This document shows positions 8,677-16,998 of a stretch of 64,000 nucleotides of DNA, piece by piece; the stretch's first letter is position 1; each line of letters begins with the position of its first letter. Made by a program: the position numbers and the translations under genes. The notes beneath the pieces were generated by a model, which was not told the origin of the DNA, did no database searches, and saw only the letters and a program-made list of their open reading frames with translations. Source of the DNA: Marinobacterium_E sp035458585 (GTDB lineage Bacteria; Pseudomonadota; Gammaproteobacteria; Pseudomonadales; Balneatricaceae); the NCBI GenBank assembly GCA_035458585.1, contig DATHZN010000009.1, forward strand, positions 1 through 64,000. The letters are read 5' to 3'.

Positions 8677-8985
8677 CAATTCTTCCCAGGTACACTCATA
8701 AATAGCCAAGATGGCCGGTTGCGTAATATGAATGAGGGCGCTCAGCGCCCCTCGATAATGACAAATAGTTTGCCTGATCTGAGTCATTAAAGTCCAGTGC
8801 TATTCGCTCTGCACTCCCCTTATGGCGGTATTTATCGACACAATTGCCGAAATTCTGTGCAAAGTTTGTTCATTGGTTGATTTTTGAACGAGCGAAAATA
8901 GACCAACTGGATTCAGGCAGATTGACCCTTGCACAGCTAAGCTTCATAGTGCAGTGCAACAAAGAGATTAAAAGGGGTTTTCTTA
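8677..8985. other. Divergent intergenic region between accB and the DUF2333 gene
   Basis: About 310 bases without a gene. On the accB side it holds a hairpin with arms GAGGGCGC and GCGCCCCTC (8734-8753) that would form in the accB leader; no T-run follows, so it is not an obvious terminator. On the plus side it holds the promoter listed at 8922-8950. I found no convincing accB promoter by eye. Confidence 0.6.
8922..8950 (+). promoter_or_regulatory. Predicted sigma-70 promoter of the DUF2333-ParA pair
   Basis: TTGACC (8922-8927, 5 of 6), a 17-base spacer and CATAGT (8945-8950, 4 of 6), followed 35 bases later by the ATG at 8986, which has AAAAGGGG upstream. Confidence 0.5.
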
Positions 8986-10029
8986 ATGCTTTCACTACAG
9001 CGTCGTTGGCTGGATCTATGGGATCGCATCCGAGGTGGTAGCGGTAGTCGCATGCTCTATCCGCTGGCCGTGTTATTTGCGCTCTATCTCTTGGTGTCTG
9101 TTTTGGTTGGGATCTATTGGAGTTGGGCACCAGCTGCTTTTGATGTCAACGCTGTGACCCGCGATCGAGCCGCCGCCGAGCAGACTGAAGTTGTAGTGGG
9201 TTCGCACACAACGTCGACATTAATCACTTTAGTAGAGACACTGCTGGATAAACCCGGTGGCTACATTTCAAATGACCGTTTTCCGCCGGGTGTCTGGCTG
9301 GACAATATCTCAAACTGGGAGTTTGGTGTGTTGGTCCAAGCGCGGGATTTGAGCCGCGCGATGCGAAAAACCTTCAGCCGCTCCCAGTCGCAGTCGACCG
9401 AGCAGGTCGATCTGACTCAGGCCGAACCCCGACTACATTTTGACAATGACTCCTGGCTACTGCCGTCGACGGAGAGCGAATACCGTGATGCGTTGGGCTC
9501 GTTACTAACCTACCACCAGAAGTTATCCAGCGCGACTCAAGAGGGTACTCAGTTTTATGCCCGTGCTGACAACCTTCGCGACTGGTTAGGAGATGTATCA
9601 ACCCGCCTGGGAAGTCTGTCACAGCGCTTGAGTGCAAGTGTAGGACAACGTCGTGTCAATACAGACTTAGCAGGAGCAACCGGGGCAGATCAGGCGACGG
9701 CTGTAGCGAGTGAAATCGAGGTGCAAACACCTTGGTTGGAGATTGATGATGTCTTTTATGAAGCCCGCGGCACCGCCTGGGCGTTGATTCATATACTAAC
9801 TGCCATCGAGGCGGACTTTCAGCAGAGTCTCGAGCGAAAGAATGCAGTCGTCAGCCTTAGGCAGATTATTCGAGAGCTTGAAGCAACACAGAACACTATC
9901 TGGAGCCCGATGATTCTTAATGGCTCAGAATTTGGTTTGCTTGCCAACCACTCGTTGGTCATGGCGTCATACATTTCGCGCGCTAATGCCGCGATAATCG
10001 ACCTGCGTGAACTGCTGTCGCAGGGATAG
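8986..10029 (+). CDS. DUF2333 family inner-membrane protein
   Basis: A 347-residue protein with a single N-terminal membrane segment (about residues 24-45, MLYPLAVLFALYLLVSVLVG) and a large polar, probably periplasmic remainder. The motifs TLVETLLDKPGGYISNDRFPPGVWLDN and TRDRAAAEQ identify the DUF2333 family as I recall it, found mainly in gammaproteobacteria. The function is unknown. It precedes the ParA gene by 46 bases and is likely co-transcribed with it. Confidence 0.82.
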   Translation: MLSLQRRWLDLWDRIRGGSGSRMLYPLAVLFALYLLVSVLVGIYWSWAPAAFDVNAVTRDRAAAEQTEVVVGSHTTSTLITLVETLLDKPGGYISNDRFPPGVWLDNISNWEFGVLVQARDLSRAMRKTFSRSQSQSTEQVDLTQAEPRLHFDNDSWLLPSTESEYRDALGSLLTYHQKLSSATQEGTQFYARADNLRDWLGDVSTRLGSLSQRLSASVGQRRVNTDLAGATGADQATAVASEIEVQTPWLEIDDVFYEARGTAWALIHILTAIEADFQQSLERKNAVVSLRQIIRELEATQNTIWSPMILNGSEFGLLANHSLVMASYISRANAAIIDLRELLSQG

Positions 10030-10075
10030 TTAATTTTTTACCGGCCAAGCCGGCTGGTCTTCGTAAGGAGCGCAG

Positions 10076-10870
10076 ATGCGCCGCGTAATTTTCAATCAGA
10101 AAGGTGGTGTGGGTAAATCGAGTGTGGCGGTCAATTTGGCAGCGATCTCGGCCGCACGGGGTATACGCACACTGGTTATTGATCTGGATCCGCAGTGTAA
10201 CTCAACGCACTATCTACTGGGGGACGATTCAGACCTGCCGGAACTTGATGCCAGTCACTTCTTTGAGTCGACGCTCAGTTTTCAGCTTAGTGCACCGGAG
10301 GCAGCAAGCTTCTGTCATCCGACACCCTTTCCTGGGTTAGATATCTTACCTTCTAACCCCGGTATTGGAGATTTACAGTCCAAGCTGGAGTCTCGTCACA
10401 AAATATACAAATTGCGTGACCTCTGTGAACAGCTAGATGCGCACTACGATGCAATTTATATCGACACACCGCCGGCCTTCAATTTCTTCTCGTTATCGGC
10501 ACTGTGCGCCGCTGACCGCTGCCTCATCCCATTCGACTGTGACGAGTTCGCGCGTCAGGCACTCTACTCGTTGGTTCATAATCTTCGTGAAACACAAGCT
10601 GATCACAACGGGAAGCTGATATTGGAGGGAATCGTGGTGAATCAGTTCCAGCCTAGAGCATCCTTGCCAGCAAAAATCATATCCAGTTTGCAGGAGCAAG
10701 CATTGCCAGTGCTGGGTGCGCGTATACCCTCGTCAATAAAGATGAAAGAGTCGCATCTTGAGGCGAAGCCGCTTATCTACCTTGCTCCGAAGCACAAGCT
10801 GACCCAAGCCTTTATCGAGCTCTTTGACGAGTTGCATCAAGTGACCAGTGGCTCGGGCGAGCCGAGCTGA
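10076..10870 (+). CDS. Orphan ParA/MinD-family ATPase
   Basis: A 264-residue deviant-Walker ATPase. The P-loop NQKGGVGKSSVAVNLA starts near residue 8, the A' motif is VIDLDPQCNSTHYLL, and Walker B is AIYIDTPPA. Such proteins use ATP-driven dimerisation to position DNA, chemoreceptors or other cargo. No parB or parS is seen nearby, so this is not the chromosome-partition pair. The partner upstream is a DUF2333 membrane protein. A terminator-like hairpin follows at 10897. Confidence 0.9.
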   Translation: MRRVIFNQKGGVGKSSVAVNLAAISAARGIRTLVIDLDPQCNSTHYLLGDDSDLPELDASHFFESTLSFQLSAPEAASFCHPTPFPGLDILPSNPGIGDLQSKLESRHKIYKLRDLCEQLDAHYDAIYIDTPPAFNFFSLSALCAADRCLIPFDCDEFARQALYSLVHNLRETQADHNGKLILEGIVVNQFQPRASLPAKIISSLQEQALPVLGARIPSSIKMKESHLEAKPLIYLAPKHKLTQAFIELFDELHQVTSGSGEPS

Positions 10871-10896
10871 TAGTAGCCAATACAAGAATGCGCGTC

Positions 10897-10927
10897 AGGA
10901 GCACGGGTGAACCGCGCTCCTAGAACT
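10897..10927 (+). terminator. Probable terminator after the ParA gene
   Basis: AGGAGCACGG and CCGCGCTCCT pair with one A-C mismatch around a GTGAA loop (10897-10921). The T-rich tail TTGTTT follows a few bases later. Confidence 0.5.
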
Positions 10928-10930
10928 TGT

Positions 10931-11017
10931 TTAATTGGCCTTGGCTTTTTTTCTCAGACTGAGCAACCAGAATACCAGTGCTGTGCTGCTGAGAAGAAGG
11001 ATGACGACTTCCGTCAT
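10931..11017 (-). CDS. 28-residue single-pass membrane peptide
   Basis: A short open frame encoding MTEVVILLLSSTALVFWLLS, then LRKKAKAN. It is one hydrophobic helix with a positively charged tail, expected to stay in the cytoplasm. AAGGA stands 7 bases before the ATG. I do not recognise a family. It lies alone on the minus strand between convergent parA and the end of hpt, about 70 bases past the hpt stop, so it could be translated from the hpt transcript or from its own. The well-placed ribosome site and membrane-peptide design argue for a real gene. Confidence 0.55.
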   Translation of the reverse strand: MTEVVILLLSSTALVFWLLSLRKKAKAN

Positions 11018-11085
11018 TCATCTATCCTTTAGTTATTTTTGAGACTTCAGTGTACCCAAAAAGGGTCCGAAGAGTATGAAAAAAA

Positions 11086-11646
11086 TTAAAGACCTTTAAC
11101 AGCAAAAATACCCGGTGCGTTACGCCAGTAACCCTTGTAATCCATACCGTAGCCGAAGATATAACGGTCAGGAATTGTAAGGCCTGTGTAGCGAGCTTTT
11201 AGATCCGGAATCGCCTTGCGATCGTGCTGTTTATCTATCAGGACCGCGGCCTCAACAGATGAAGCGCCTTCACGTTCAAAGAACTTCATGACCTCTACCA
11301 GCGTGTGTCCTTCATCTAGAATGTCGTCTACAACCAGAACCGGTCGGTCTTTGAATTCGATCATTGGCGGTACTTTCCACTCCAGCTCATGACCTGAGGT
11401 GGTATTGCGATACCGAGTGGCGTGCAGATAGCTGGCCTCAAGCGGAAAATTGAGACGGGTCAGTAACTGGCCGCCAATCACAAGCCCGCCATTCATTATG
11501 GAAAAGATCACGGGATCTTTATCCGCTAGTTCCGCGCTAATCTCGGCTCCCATCTTATCGATAGCCTGAGCAACTTCGGATTCGCTGAAGAGTAGGTCGG
11601 CCTCAATGTAGACCTGCCTGATCTCATCTAAGTTTGGACGGCTCAT
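11086..11646 (-). CDS. hpt: Hypoxanthine-guanine phosphoribosyltransferase
   Basis: Converts hypoxanthine or guanine to IMP or GMP with PRPP (purine salvage). The PRPP-binding motif is RPVLVVDDILDEGHT, with the flexible-loop region around YRNTTSGHELEW. The ATG at 11646 (MSRPNLDEIRQ) is chosen because GGGGAG lies just upstream; a TTG at 11661 would overlap that site. This gives 186 residues. The ppa terminator hairpin lies immediately upstream, partly within what must be the hpt leader. Confidence 0.94.
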   Translation of the reverse strand: MSRPNLDEIRQVYIEADLLFSESEVAQAIDKMGAEISAELADKDPVIFSIMNGGLVIGGQLLTRLNFPLEASYLHATRYRNTTSGHELEWKVPPMIEFKDRPVLVVDDILDEGHTLVEVMKFFEREGASSVEAAVLIDKQHDRKAIPDLKARYTGLTIPDRYIFGYGMDYKGYWRNAPGIFAVKGL

Positions 11647-11659
11647 GGTGTGACTCCCC

Positions 11660-11694
11660 AAATAGAAAACCCGGCGGGAGGTGCCCGCCGGGTT
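11660..11694 (-). terminator. Rho-independent terminator between ppa and hpt
   Basis: A perfect 11-bp stem AACCCGGCGGG/CCCGCCGGGTT with a 5-base loop (11668-11694), followed on the minus strand by TTCTATTT. It ends only 13 bases before the hpt start codon. Confidence 0.9.
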
Positions 11695-11710
11695 ACGGAT
11701 TAGGTACTAA

Positions 11711-12244
11711 TTACTTGGAAGCTTCGTATGCGGCAGCTGACTTTTCAATGGCGGCACGTGCGGCAGCAGCATCTGACCAGCCTTCAACTTTAACCCACTT
11801 GCCTTTTTCGAGCTTTTTGTAATTCTCAAAGAAGTGAGAGATCTGGTCTTTGAGCAGATCAGGCAGGTCGTTAACATCGTTGATGTCATTGTATGCCTGA
11901 CTTAGCTTCGGGTGCGGTACTGCAACCAGCTTAGCGTCTTCACCCGCCTCATCGCTCATATTCAAAATTCCAACAGGGCGGCAACGGATAACGGAACCCG
12001 TCATCACTGGATGCGGAGTCAGAACCAGGACGTCAAGTGGATCGCCATCATCTGCCAGCGTGTTGTTTACATAGCCATAGTTGGCCGGGTAAAACATCGG
12101 TGCCGCCATGAAGCGGTCGACAAAAATCGCATCAGCATCTTTGTCGATCTCGTACTTTACCGGAGAGCTTTCAGCCGGGATTTCGATAATAACGTAGATG
12201 TCGTTAGGCAGTTCTTTGCCCGCAGGTACTTTCTCAAAGCTCAT
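11711..12244 (-). CDS. ppa: Inorganic pyrophosphatase (family I)
   Basis: Hydrolyses pyrophosphate released by biosynthesis, using Mg2+. It has 177 residues, close to E. coli Ppa. Metal-binding Asp residues are in DDGDPLDVLVLTP and AGEDAKLVAVP. N-terminal residues NDIYVIIEIPAESSPVKYE match the family. It lies downstream of fbp (58 bases) and ends at a strong terminator before hpt. Confidence 0.97.
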   Translation of the reverse strand: MSFEKVPAGKELPNDIYVIIEIPAESSPVKYEIDKDADAIFVDRFMAAPMFYPANYGYVNNTLADDGDPLDVLVLTPHPVMTGSVIRCRPVGILNMSDEAGEDAKLVAVPHPKLSQAYNDINDVNDLPDLLKDQISHFFENYKKLEKGKWVKVEGWSDAAAARAAIEKSAAAYEASK

Positions 12245-12302
12245 GCTTGCTTCCTGTTGGATTGGTGTTAAATCTGTGTGACCGTTGTTAATTCGGCCGC
12301 GA

Positions 12303-13289
12303 TTATACTTTGCCTTTGGCTTGGGTGCGATGGTAAGCCTTGAGAGTCTCTACCTCTTTAATTGAGCCCAGCGCCACCGAGACTCGCTGGTGGATATCAG
12401 TTGGCTCAATATCAAGGATCTCTTCATAACAAGTGGTGGCGCCACCGCCTGCTTGCTCAATTAGCATGCCCATCGGATTGCCTTCGTACATCAACCGCAG
12501 CTTACCCGGTTTTTTGGGGTCGCGAGAATCCCAGGGGTAGGTAAAAATACCACCGCGGGTCAACAAACGGTGAACTTCAGCAACCATCGAAGCGATCCAA
12601 CGCATGTTGTAGTTTTTCTCCCGCGGGCCGGACTCTCCTTGGATCAAATCGCCGATGTAGGACTGCATCGCAGGTTCCCAGAAGCGTTGATTACTCATGT
12701 TAATGGCGAACTCAGAGGTCTCTTCAGGGATCTTTATCGCCTCCTCGGTAAGAATAAAGTCACCGGTGTGCGCCAGAGTAAACATGTTCACTCCTTTACC
12801 GGTTGTTAGCGCGAGTACTGCAGATGGGCCGTAAAGAACGTAACCCGCCGCAACCTGTCGGCGACCTGCTTGCAAGAACTCCGCCTCATCCTGCTTTGCC
12901 CAAGGCTTGGGTGCCTCAAGAATGGAGAAGATCGTGCCGACGGATACATTGATGTCAATATTGGATGATCCATCAAGTGGGTCGAAAGTAATGAGGTAGC
13001 GACCATCTCGATCTCCCCAGACCGGTTTATCCTCCTCTTCTGAGGCAACGCCGCGCACCAGTCGGTTGTCGAGCAACACTTTTTTGATGATGTCGTTAGA
13101 GACAATATCGAGTTTCTTTTGTGTCTCACCCTGCACGTTTGTCAGAGTACTGGTACCCAGAACACCGGCCAGTGCGCCCTCTCGTAGCTGCAGGGCAACC
13201 TCTTTACACGCGATCATCAGGACTTCGATCACTTCGACAAGGTCCAGATCGGTTTTGTTGTGTTTAAGAAATGAGCTCAATAGCTGCAT
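12303..13289 (-). CDS. fbp: Class I fructose-1,6-bisphosphatase
   Basis: Removes the 1-phosphate of fructose-1,6-bisphosphate, the key step of gluconeogenesis. 328 residues. The metal and substrate signature is TFDPLDGSSNIDINVSVGTIF, and GKLRLMYEGNPMGMLIEQAGG near residue 265 is the second conserved block. In E. coli fbp and mpl are divergent neighbours; here they keep that orientation but stand about 19 kb apart, with the catabolic island between. Confidence 0.97.
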   Translation of the reverse strand: MQLLSSFLKHNKTDLDLVEVIEVLMIACKEVALQLREGALAGVLGTSTLTNVQGETQKKLDIVSNDIIKKVLLDNRLVRGVASEEEDKPVWGDRDGRYLITFDPLDGSSNIDINVSVGTIFSILEAPKPWAKQDEAEFLQAGRRQVAAGYVLYGPSAVLALTTGKGVNMFTLAHTGDFILTEEAIKIPEETSEFAINMSNQRFWEPAMQSYIGDLIQGESGPREKNYNMRWIASMVAEVHRLLTRGGIFTYPWDSRDPKKPGKLRLMYEGNPMGMLIEQAGGGATTCYEEILDIEPTDIHQRVSVALGSIKEVETLKAYHRTQAKGKV

Positions 13290-13334
13290 GTAGAGGAGAT
13301 CCTTTAGGGTCGGTCAAGAATAAATTGGACCGAA

Positions 13335-13363
13335 AGTATAGGGGAAGTGCTTCATCATTGAAA
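13335..13363 (-). promoter_or_regulatory. Possible fbp promoter
   Basis: On the minus strand, TTTCAA (13358-13363, weak), a 17-base spacer and TATACT (13335-13340, 5 of 6) lie about 45 bases before the fbp ATG. No strong terminator is visible between the island's last gene and this site, so read-through from the island is possible. Confidence 0.35.
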
Positions 13364-13477
13364 TTCATCATTTAGCACTAGACTCAAGTCGTGATCTGAA
13401 CATGGCTGGACCAGCAGATGATTAAGCGTCCAGTCAAGTTTATCTGGCAGAGGCGAGGAGGCCAGGTTTCAGAGCGG

Positions 13478-13918
13478 TTAGGAGCCGTCGTTTAGCATAT
13501 CCAACAGGATTCTCACGGCATGTACATAACCTCTGGTGCCGGTGCCGGACATGACTGCGGTTACGACACCCGACATCAGCGAGTTGTGATAGACACTTTC
13601 ACGCCGGTGGACATTTGATATGTGGAATTCGATCACAGGATAGGGATACATTTTCAAAGCATCCATAATCGCCATCGAGTAGTAGGTAAACGCGGCGGGG
13701 TTGATGAGCATTGCGCAGGACTCATCTATCGCTTCATGAATCCAATCAATGATCTTCTCCTCTGAGTTCGATTGTCGGAAGATGATTGGGTGACCCTCAG
13801 CTGCGGCTCGGCACTGGCGCTCAACTTCCTCCAGCGTGGTACTTCCGTAAATTTCGGGTTCTCGAACGCCTAAGCGGTTCAGGTTGGGTCCGTTGAGAAT
13901 GTAGATAGGTTTCAGCAT
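13478..13918 (-). CDS. Type II dehydroquinase-like enzyme (AroQ family), altered active site
   Basis: The 146-residue fold is AroQ: LNGPNLNRLGVREPEIYG with Arg19 and Tyr24, INPAAF, and IEFHISNVHRRE with His99. Family enzymes dehydrate 3-dehydroquinate to 3-dehydroshikimate. Two usually conserved substrate contacts differ: the His of the INPxAxTH motif is Tyr79, and the Arg of the FRxxS motif is Tyr110. It is the last gene of the island's leftward operon, 29 bases after a KduD-like dehydrogenase, not in the usual place before accB. I infer dehydration of a related keto-acid or cyclic polyol derivative, not shikimate synthesis, but a biosynthetic role is not excluded. Confidence 0.85.
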   Translation of the reverse strand: MLKPIYILNGPNLNRLGVREPEIYGSTTLEEVERQCRAAAEGHPIIFRQSNSEEKIIDWIHEAIDESCAMLINPAAFTYYSMAIMDALKMYPYPVIEFHISNVHRRESVYHNSLMSGVVTAVMSGTGTRGYVHAVRILLDMLNDGS

Positions 13919-13947
13919 GAATTTTCTGCCTCTTCTCCATCAAGGAT

Positions 13948-14700
13948 TCACCTTGCCAACCAGCCACCGTCCACAGAGATGCAACTGCCCGTCACAAAAC
14001 CACTGGCTGGCGAGCAGAGGTAAACAATGGTTGATGCGATATCTGTGGGTTTACCCCAGCGTCCAACCGGTATCCTTGATAGAATTTCGTTGTAGCGCTC
14101 GGGATCATTACGCAAATCAAGGGTGTTATCTGTCTCGATATACCCCGGCGCAATGGCGTTAACAGTGATCCCCTTGTCAGCTAACTCATTAGACATGGCT
14201 CGCGTAATACCGAGCAGGCCATGCTTGGCTGCGGTGTACGAGGCCACGCGAATGCCGCCTTGAAACGAGAGAAGTGAGGCAATGTTGACGATTCGGCCAT
14301 TACGCTTCGACGCGATCATTAATCTAGCGACTGACTGCGATAATCTGAAGGCTGATGTTAGATTAATCTGCAGTACGTCATCCCAATCGACACGATCGAA
14401 CTCAAGAAGATTATCGCGACGAATTTGTCCGGCGTTGTTGATGAGTATGTCGACCTCTAACCCCTCAAGCAGGACGTCATAGTCATGGTCGATGCTCAGA
14501 TCACAGAGCAATTCTGTGAAACGTCTACCCGATTTGCGAACGAGATCAGCAGTCTCTGACATGGGTGTCGAGCCCAGCCCGATGATATCGCAGCCATAGT
14601 CGGCAAGCGCGACCGCAGCAGCCTGGCCAATACCTGTTCTCGCTCCGGTGATCAGAGCTGTTTTTCCACTAAGATCAAAGAGCGAGTCCAGAGTATTCAA
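13948..14700 (-). CDS. KduD-like short-chain dehydrogenase
   Basis: A 250-residue classical SDR: TGARTGIG nucleotide-binding loop, NNAG, and catalytic Tyr-Lys in SYTAAKHG. Much of it matches my memory of 2-keto-3-deoxygluconate / 2-deoxygluconate dehydrogenases (FQGGIRV, NAIAPGYIETDNT, RIPVGRWG, VDGGWLAR), which oxidise hydroxyls on deoxy-keto sugar acids with NAD. The start is TTG at 14700 with AAAGGAT 7 bases upstream; no suitable ATG exists. It follows lpd by 12 bases. Confidence 0.88.
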   Translation of the reverse strand: MNTLDSLFDLSGKTALITGARTGIGQAAAVALADYGCDIIGLGSTPMSETADLVRKSGRRFTELLCDLSIDHDYDVLLEGLEVDILINNAGQIRRDNLLEFDRVDWDDVLQINLTSAFRLSQSVARLMIASKRNGRIVNIASLLSFQGGIRVASYTAAKHGLLGITRAMSNELADKGITVNAIAPGYIETDNTLDLRNDPERYNEILSRIPVGRWGKPTDIASTIVYLCSPASGFVTGSCISVDGGWLAR

Positions 14701-14712
14701 GGGTCTATCCTT

Positions 14713-16089
14713 TTAGAGGTCAGTCAGGGTTCCTAGCGCGCGCTCCGCCGAAAATGCGATCGTTTCAGAGAGCGTTGGGTGCGCGTGGACAGTAAGCGCT
14801 ATATCCTCGAGAGTTGCGCCCATTTCGAGTGCGAGAACAAGCTCAGCCAGCAGTTCGCCTGCACCCTTACCTACGATAGATGCGCCAAGCAGTAGGTGAG
14901 TTTCTGGACAGTAAACCAGCTTTGTCAGTCCCGCACCGCCGCCGCTGGCCAGATTGCGACCACTGGCCGCCCAAGGGAAGCTTGTCTCTTTCGCAGCAAT
15001 CTGTCTCTCCTTGGCCTCGCGAAGCGTCAGACCCACCCAGGCAAGCTCGGGTTGGGTATAGGCGACAGAAGGAATTAGTTGGCTATCCAGTGCCGCACTG
15101 TGCCCTGCAGCAACTTCAGCCGCTACGTGGCCTTGATGCGTTGCGCGATGTGCCAGCATTGGGTTGCCCGTAACATCGCCGATGGCGAAAATGTGAGGCT
15201 GATTAGTGCGGCACTCCTCATCCACCGGAATAATGCCATTCTCCAGTACATGGACCCCTGCAGACTCAGCGCTGATTTTTAACCCATTCGCTCGGCGACC
15301 GACGGCTTGGATAACATTGTCGGCAGTCAGACTACCCTCGAACGATCCTTCACAAGTGAGCTCGACACCCTCCTGTGACTTGGATACTGAGACGACTCGT
15401 GTACCCGTATGAATGGTTACACCCTGGTCTTCAAGAGTCTGGTGAAGAATCTTCGCACACTCAGCATCAGCGGTCCCTGCGATCTGGTGGCTCATCTCAA
15501 CTATGCTGACCTCTGAACCCAGTGCTGCATAGACGGTAGCCATCTCCAGTCCAATGATACCGCCACCAACAATCACCAGCTGATCAGGGATAGTACGCAG
15601 TTCCAGTGCACCAGTGGAGTTCCAGATCCGTTCATCCTCAGGCCAGCCTGGAAGTACAACAGGCTCTGAGCCGACTGAAATCACGGCGTTCTCGAAACTA
15701 ATCGTTTCATCCGCAATTTGCAGTTGATTAGCACCTGTAAATCGAGCGTAGCCATTGAGCACGCGCACTTTACGTCTTCGTGCAAGGCCAGAGAGGCCCT
15801 GTGTCAGAGAAGAGACGATCGCCTCTTTCTTGCCGCGTAGTTTATCAAGGTCGATATTCGGTTGACCGAAATCCAAGCCCCACTCACGCATGTGGTGGGC
15901 CTCTTTGATGATTTCTGCCCCGTGTAACAGGGCTTTGGACGGAATGCATCCTTCATTAAGACAGACGCCGCCCAGTTGAGCGCGCGGCTCCACCAGCACG
16001 ACATCCATTCCAAGGTCTGCGGCGCGAAAGGCGCAGGCGTAACCGCCTGGCCCTGCACCAATAACCACTAATTGAGCTGATTGAGTCAT
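14713..16089 (-). CDS. lpdA: Dihydrolipoamide dehydrogenase (E3)
   Basis: The FAD flavoprotein that re-oxidises dihydrolipoyl groups and passes electrons to NAD. It has 458 residues. FAD-binding VIGAGPGGYACAFRAADLG, redox-active disulfide GGVCLNEGCIPSKAL (two Cys five apart), NAD-binding IVGGGIIGLEMATVYAALG, and the C-terminal catalytic His-Glu in VHAHPTLSETI. AAGGTG precedes the ATG. It is part of the island operon, so it probably serves the dedicated TPP-dependent complex encoded next door. Confidence 0.95.
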   Translation of the reverse strand: MTQSAQLVVIGAGPGGYACAFRAADLGMDVVLVEPRAQLGGVCLNEGCIPSKALLHGAEIIKEAHHMREWGLDFGQPNIDLDKLRGKKEAIVSSLTQGLSGLARRRKVRVLNGYARFTGANQLQIADETISFENAVISVGSEPVVLPGWPEDERIWNSTGALELRTIPDQLVIVGGGIIGLEMATVYAALGSEVSIVEMSHQIAGTADAECAKILHQTLEDQGVTIHTGTRVVSVSKSQEGVELTCEGSFEGSLTADNVIQAVGRRANGLKISAESAGVHVLENGIIPVDEECRTNQPHIFAIGDVTGNPMLAHRATHQGHVAAEVAAGHSAALDSQLIPSVAYTQPELAWVGLTLREAKERQIAAKETSFPWAASGRNLASGGGAGLTKLVYCPETHLLLGASIVGKGAGELLAELVLALEMGATLEDIALTVHAHPTLSETIAFSAERALGTLTDL

Positions 16090-16099
16090 GCGCTACACC

Positions 16100-16987
16100 T
16101 TAGACTAAAAGAAAACGCGGATCGGCAAGCGTTTTTGCCAGCGTAGCCAGGAATTTTGCTGCATCAGCACCATTGATGACGCGATGATCGTAGCTCATAT
16201 CAAGCGGTACCATTGGCGTTGGTACAAACTCTGTACCGTTCCAAACGGGCGTCATCCGTGTGCGGGTTATGCCAAGAATGGCCACCTCGGGTGGATTAAC
16301 GATCGGCGTAAATGCCGTACCACCGATACCACCGAGGTTACTGATGGTCATCGAGGCACCACCCATATCAGCGGGTCCGATTTTGCGGTTTTTCGCACGG
16401 CTCGCCAAGTCTGTAATCTCGGCGGCAATCTGCAGCAATCCTTTGGTGTCTGCATCACGGATCACTGGCACCATCAAACCGAATTCTGTGTCTACGGCGA
16501 TGCCGATGTGGACAAACTCTTTCAAGTACAGCTCGGTACCATCGGGGCTCAAAGACGAATTGAACTTAGGAAACTGCTTTAGCGTGACAGCCAGCGCTTT
16601 AACAAAAAAAGCCAGAGTCGTGAGCTTAACGCCCTGAGCCAGCGCCTCCTGTTTGAGCTTGCCTCTGAGCGCTTCGACAGCAGATATGTCCGCCTCATCA
16701 TGATGCGTTACCTGAGGAATCAGCGTACTAGCTGCCGATAGATTAGCTGAAGCAATGCGATCGAATTTGCTTGTTTCGGTGACGCTAACGGGGCCGTACT
16801 GATGATGATCTACATCCCAGTACTGGCTCATTTCAGATGTGTTTGTTGCACTCTGCGCCGGGCCTGTCGACGACAGGTCATCAAGCGTAATCTGCTGGCG
16901 ATTAAGTTTGTTCGCCAGCTCGTTTATATCCACCCCCTGGCGCCGAGCGGCAGCTCGCACCGAGGGTGATGCAATTACGGTACTCAT
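16100..16987 (-). CDS. Lipoyl-free 2-oxoacid dehydrogenase acyltransferase core (E2)
   Basis: A 295-residue protein with a peripheral-subunit-binding domain (IASPSVRAAARRQGVDINEL, residues 5-38), then a complete catalytic domain: IPQVTHHDEADI, KFNSSLSPDG, FTPIVNPPEVAILGI and the active-site SYDHRVINGADAAKF with His268. No lipoyl domain and no ETDK motif exist, so it cannot carry the acyl group itself. The core resembles AceF of pyruvate dehydrogenase. The ATG at 16987 has AAGGGAG upstream; a longer start at 17005 would overlap the ALDH gene. It must use the lipoyl arms of the protein at 18459-19766. Confidence 0.93.
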   Translation of the reverse strand: MSTVIASPSVRAAARRQGVDINELANKLNRQQITLDDLSSTGPAQSATNTSEMSQYWDVDHHQYGPVSVTETSKFDRIASANLSAASTLIPQVTHHDEADISAVEALRGKLKQEALAQGVKLTTLAFFVKALAVTLKQFPKFNSSLSPDGTELYLKEFVHIGIAVDTEFGLMVPVIRDADTKGLLQIAAEITDLASRAKNRKIGPADMGGASMTISNLGGIGGTAFTPIVNPPEVAILGITRTRMTPVWNGTEFVPTPMVPLDMSYDHRVINGADAAKFLATLAKTLADPRFLLV

Positions 16988-16998
16988 AGCGAGCTCCC

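Noticed and set aside
13478..13918. Plain housekeeping aroQ
   Set aside because: The operon position and two changed conserved residues argue against a simple call, though it cannot be excluded without the rest of the genome.
16185..16187. Inactivated E2 because the core has Asn where many E2s have Asp (HRVINGAD)
   Set aside because: From memory, Pseudomonas AceF also has HRVING, so this is normal variation; the catalytic His is present.
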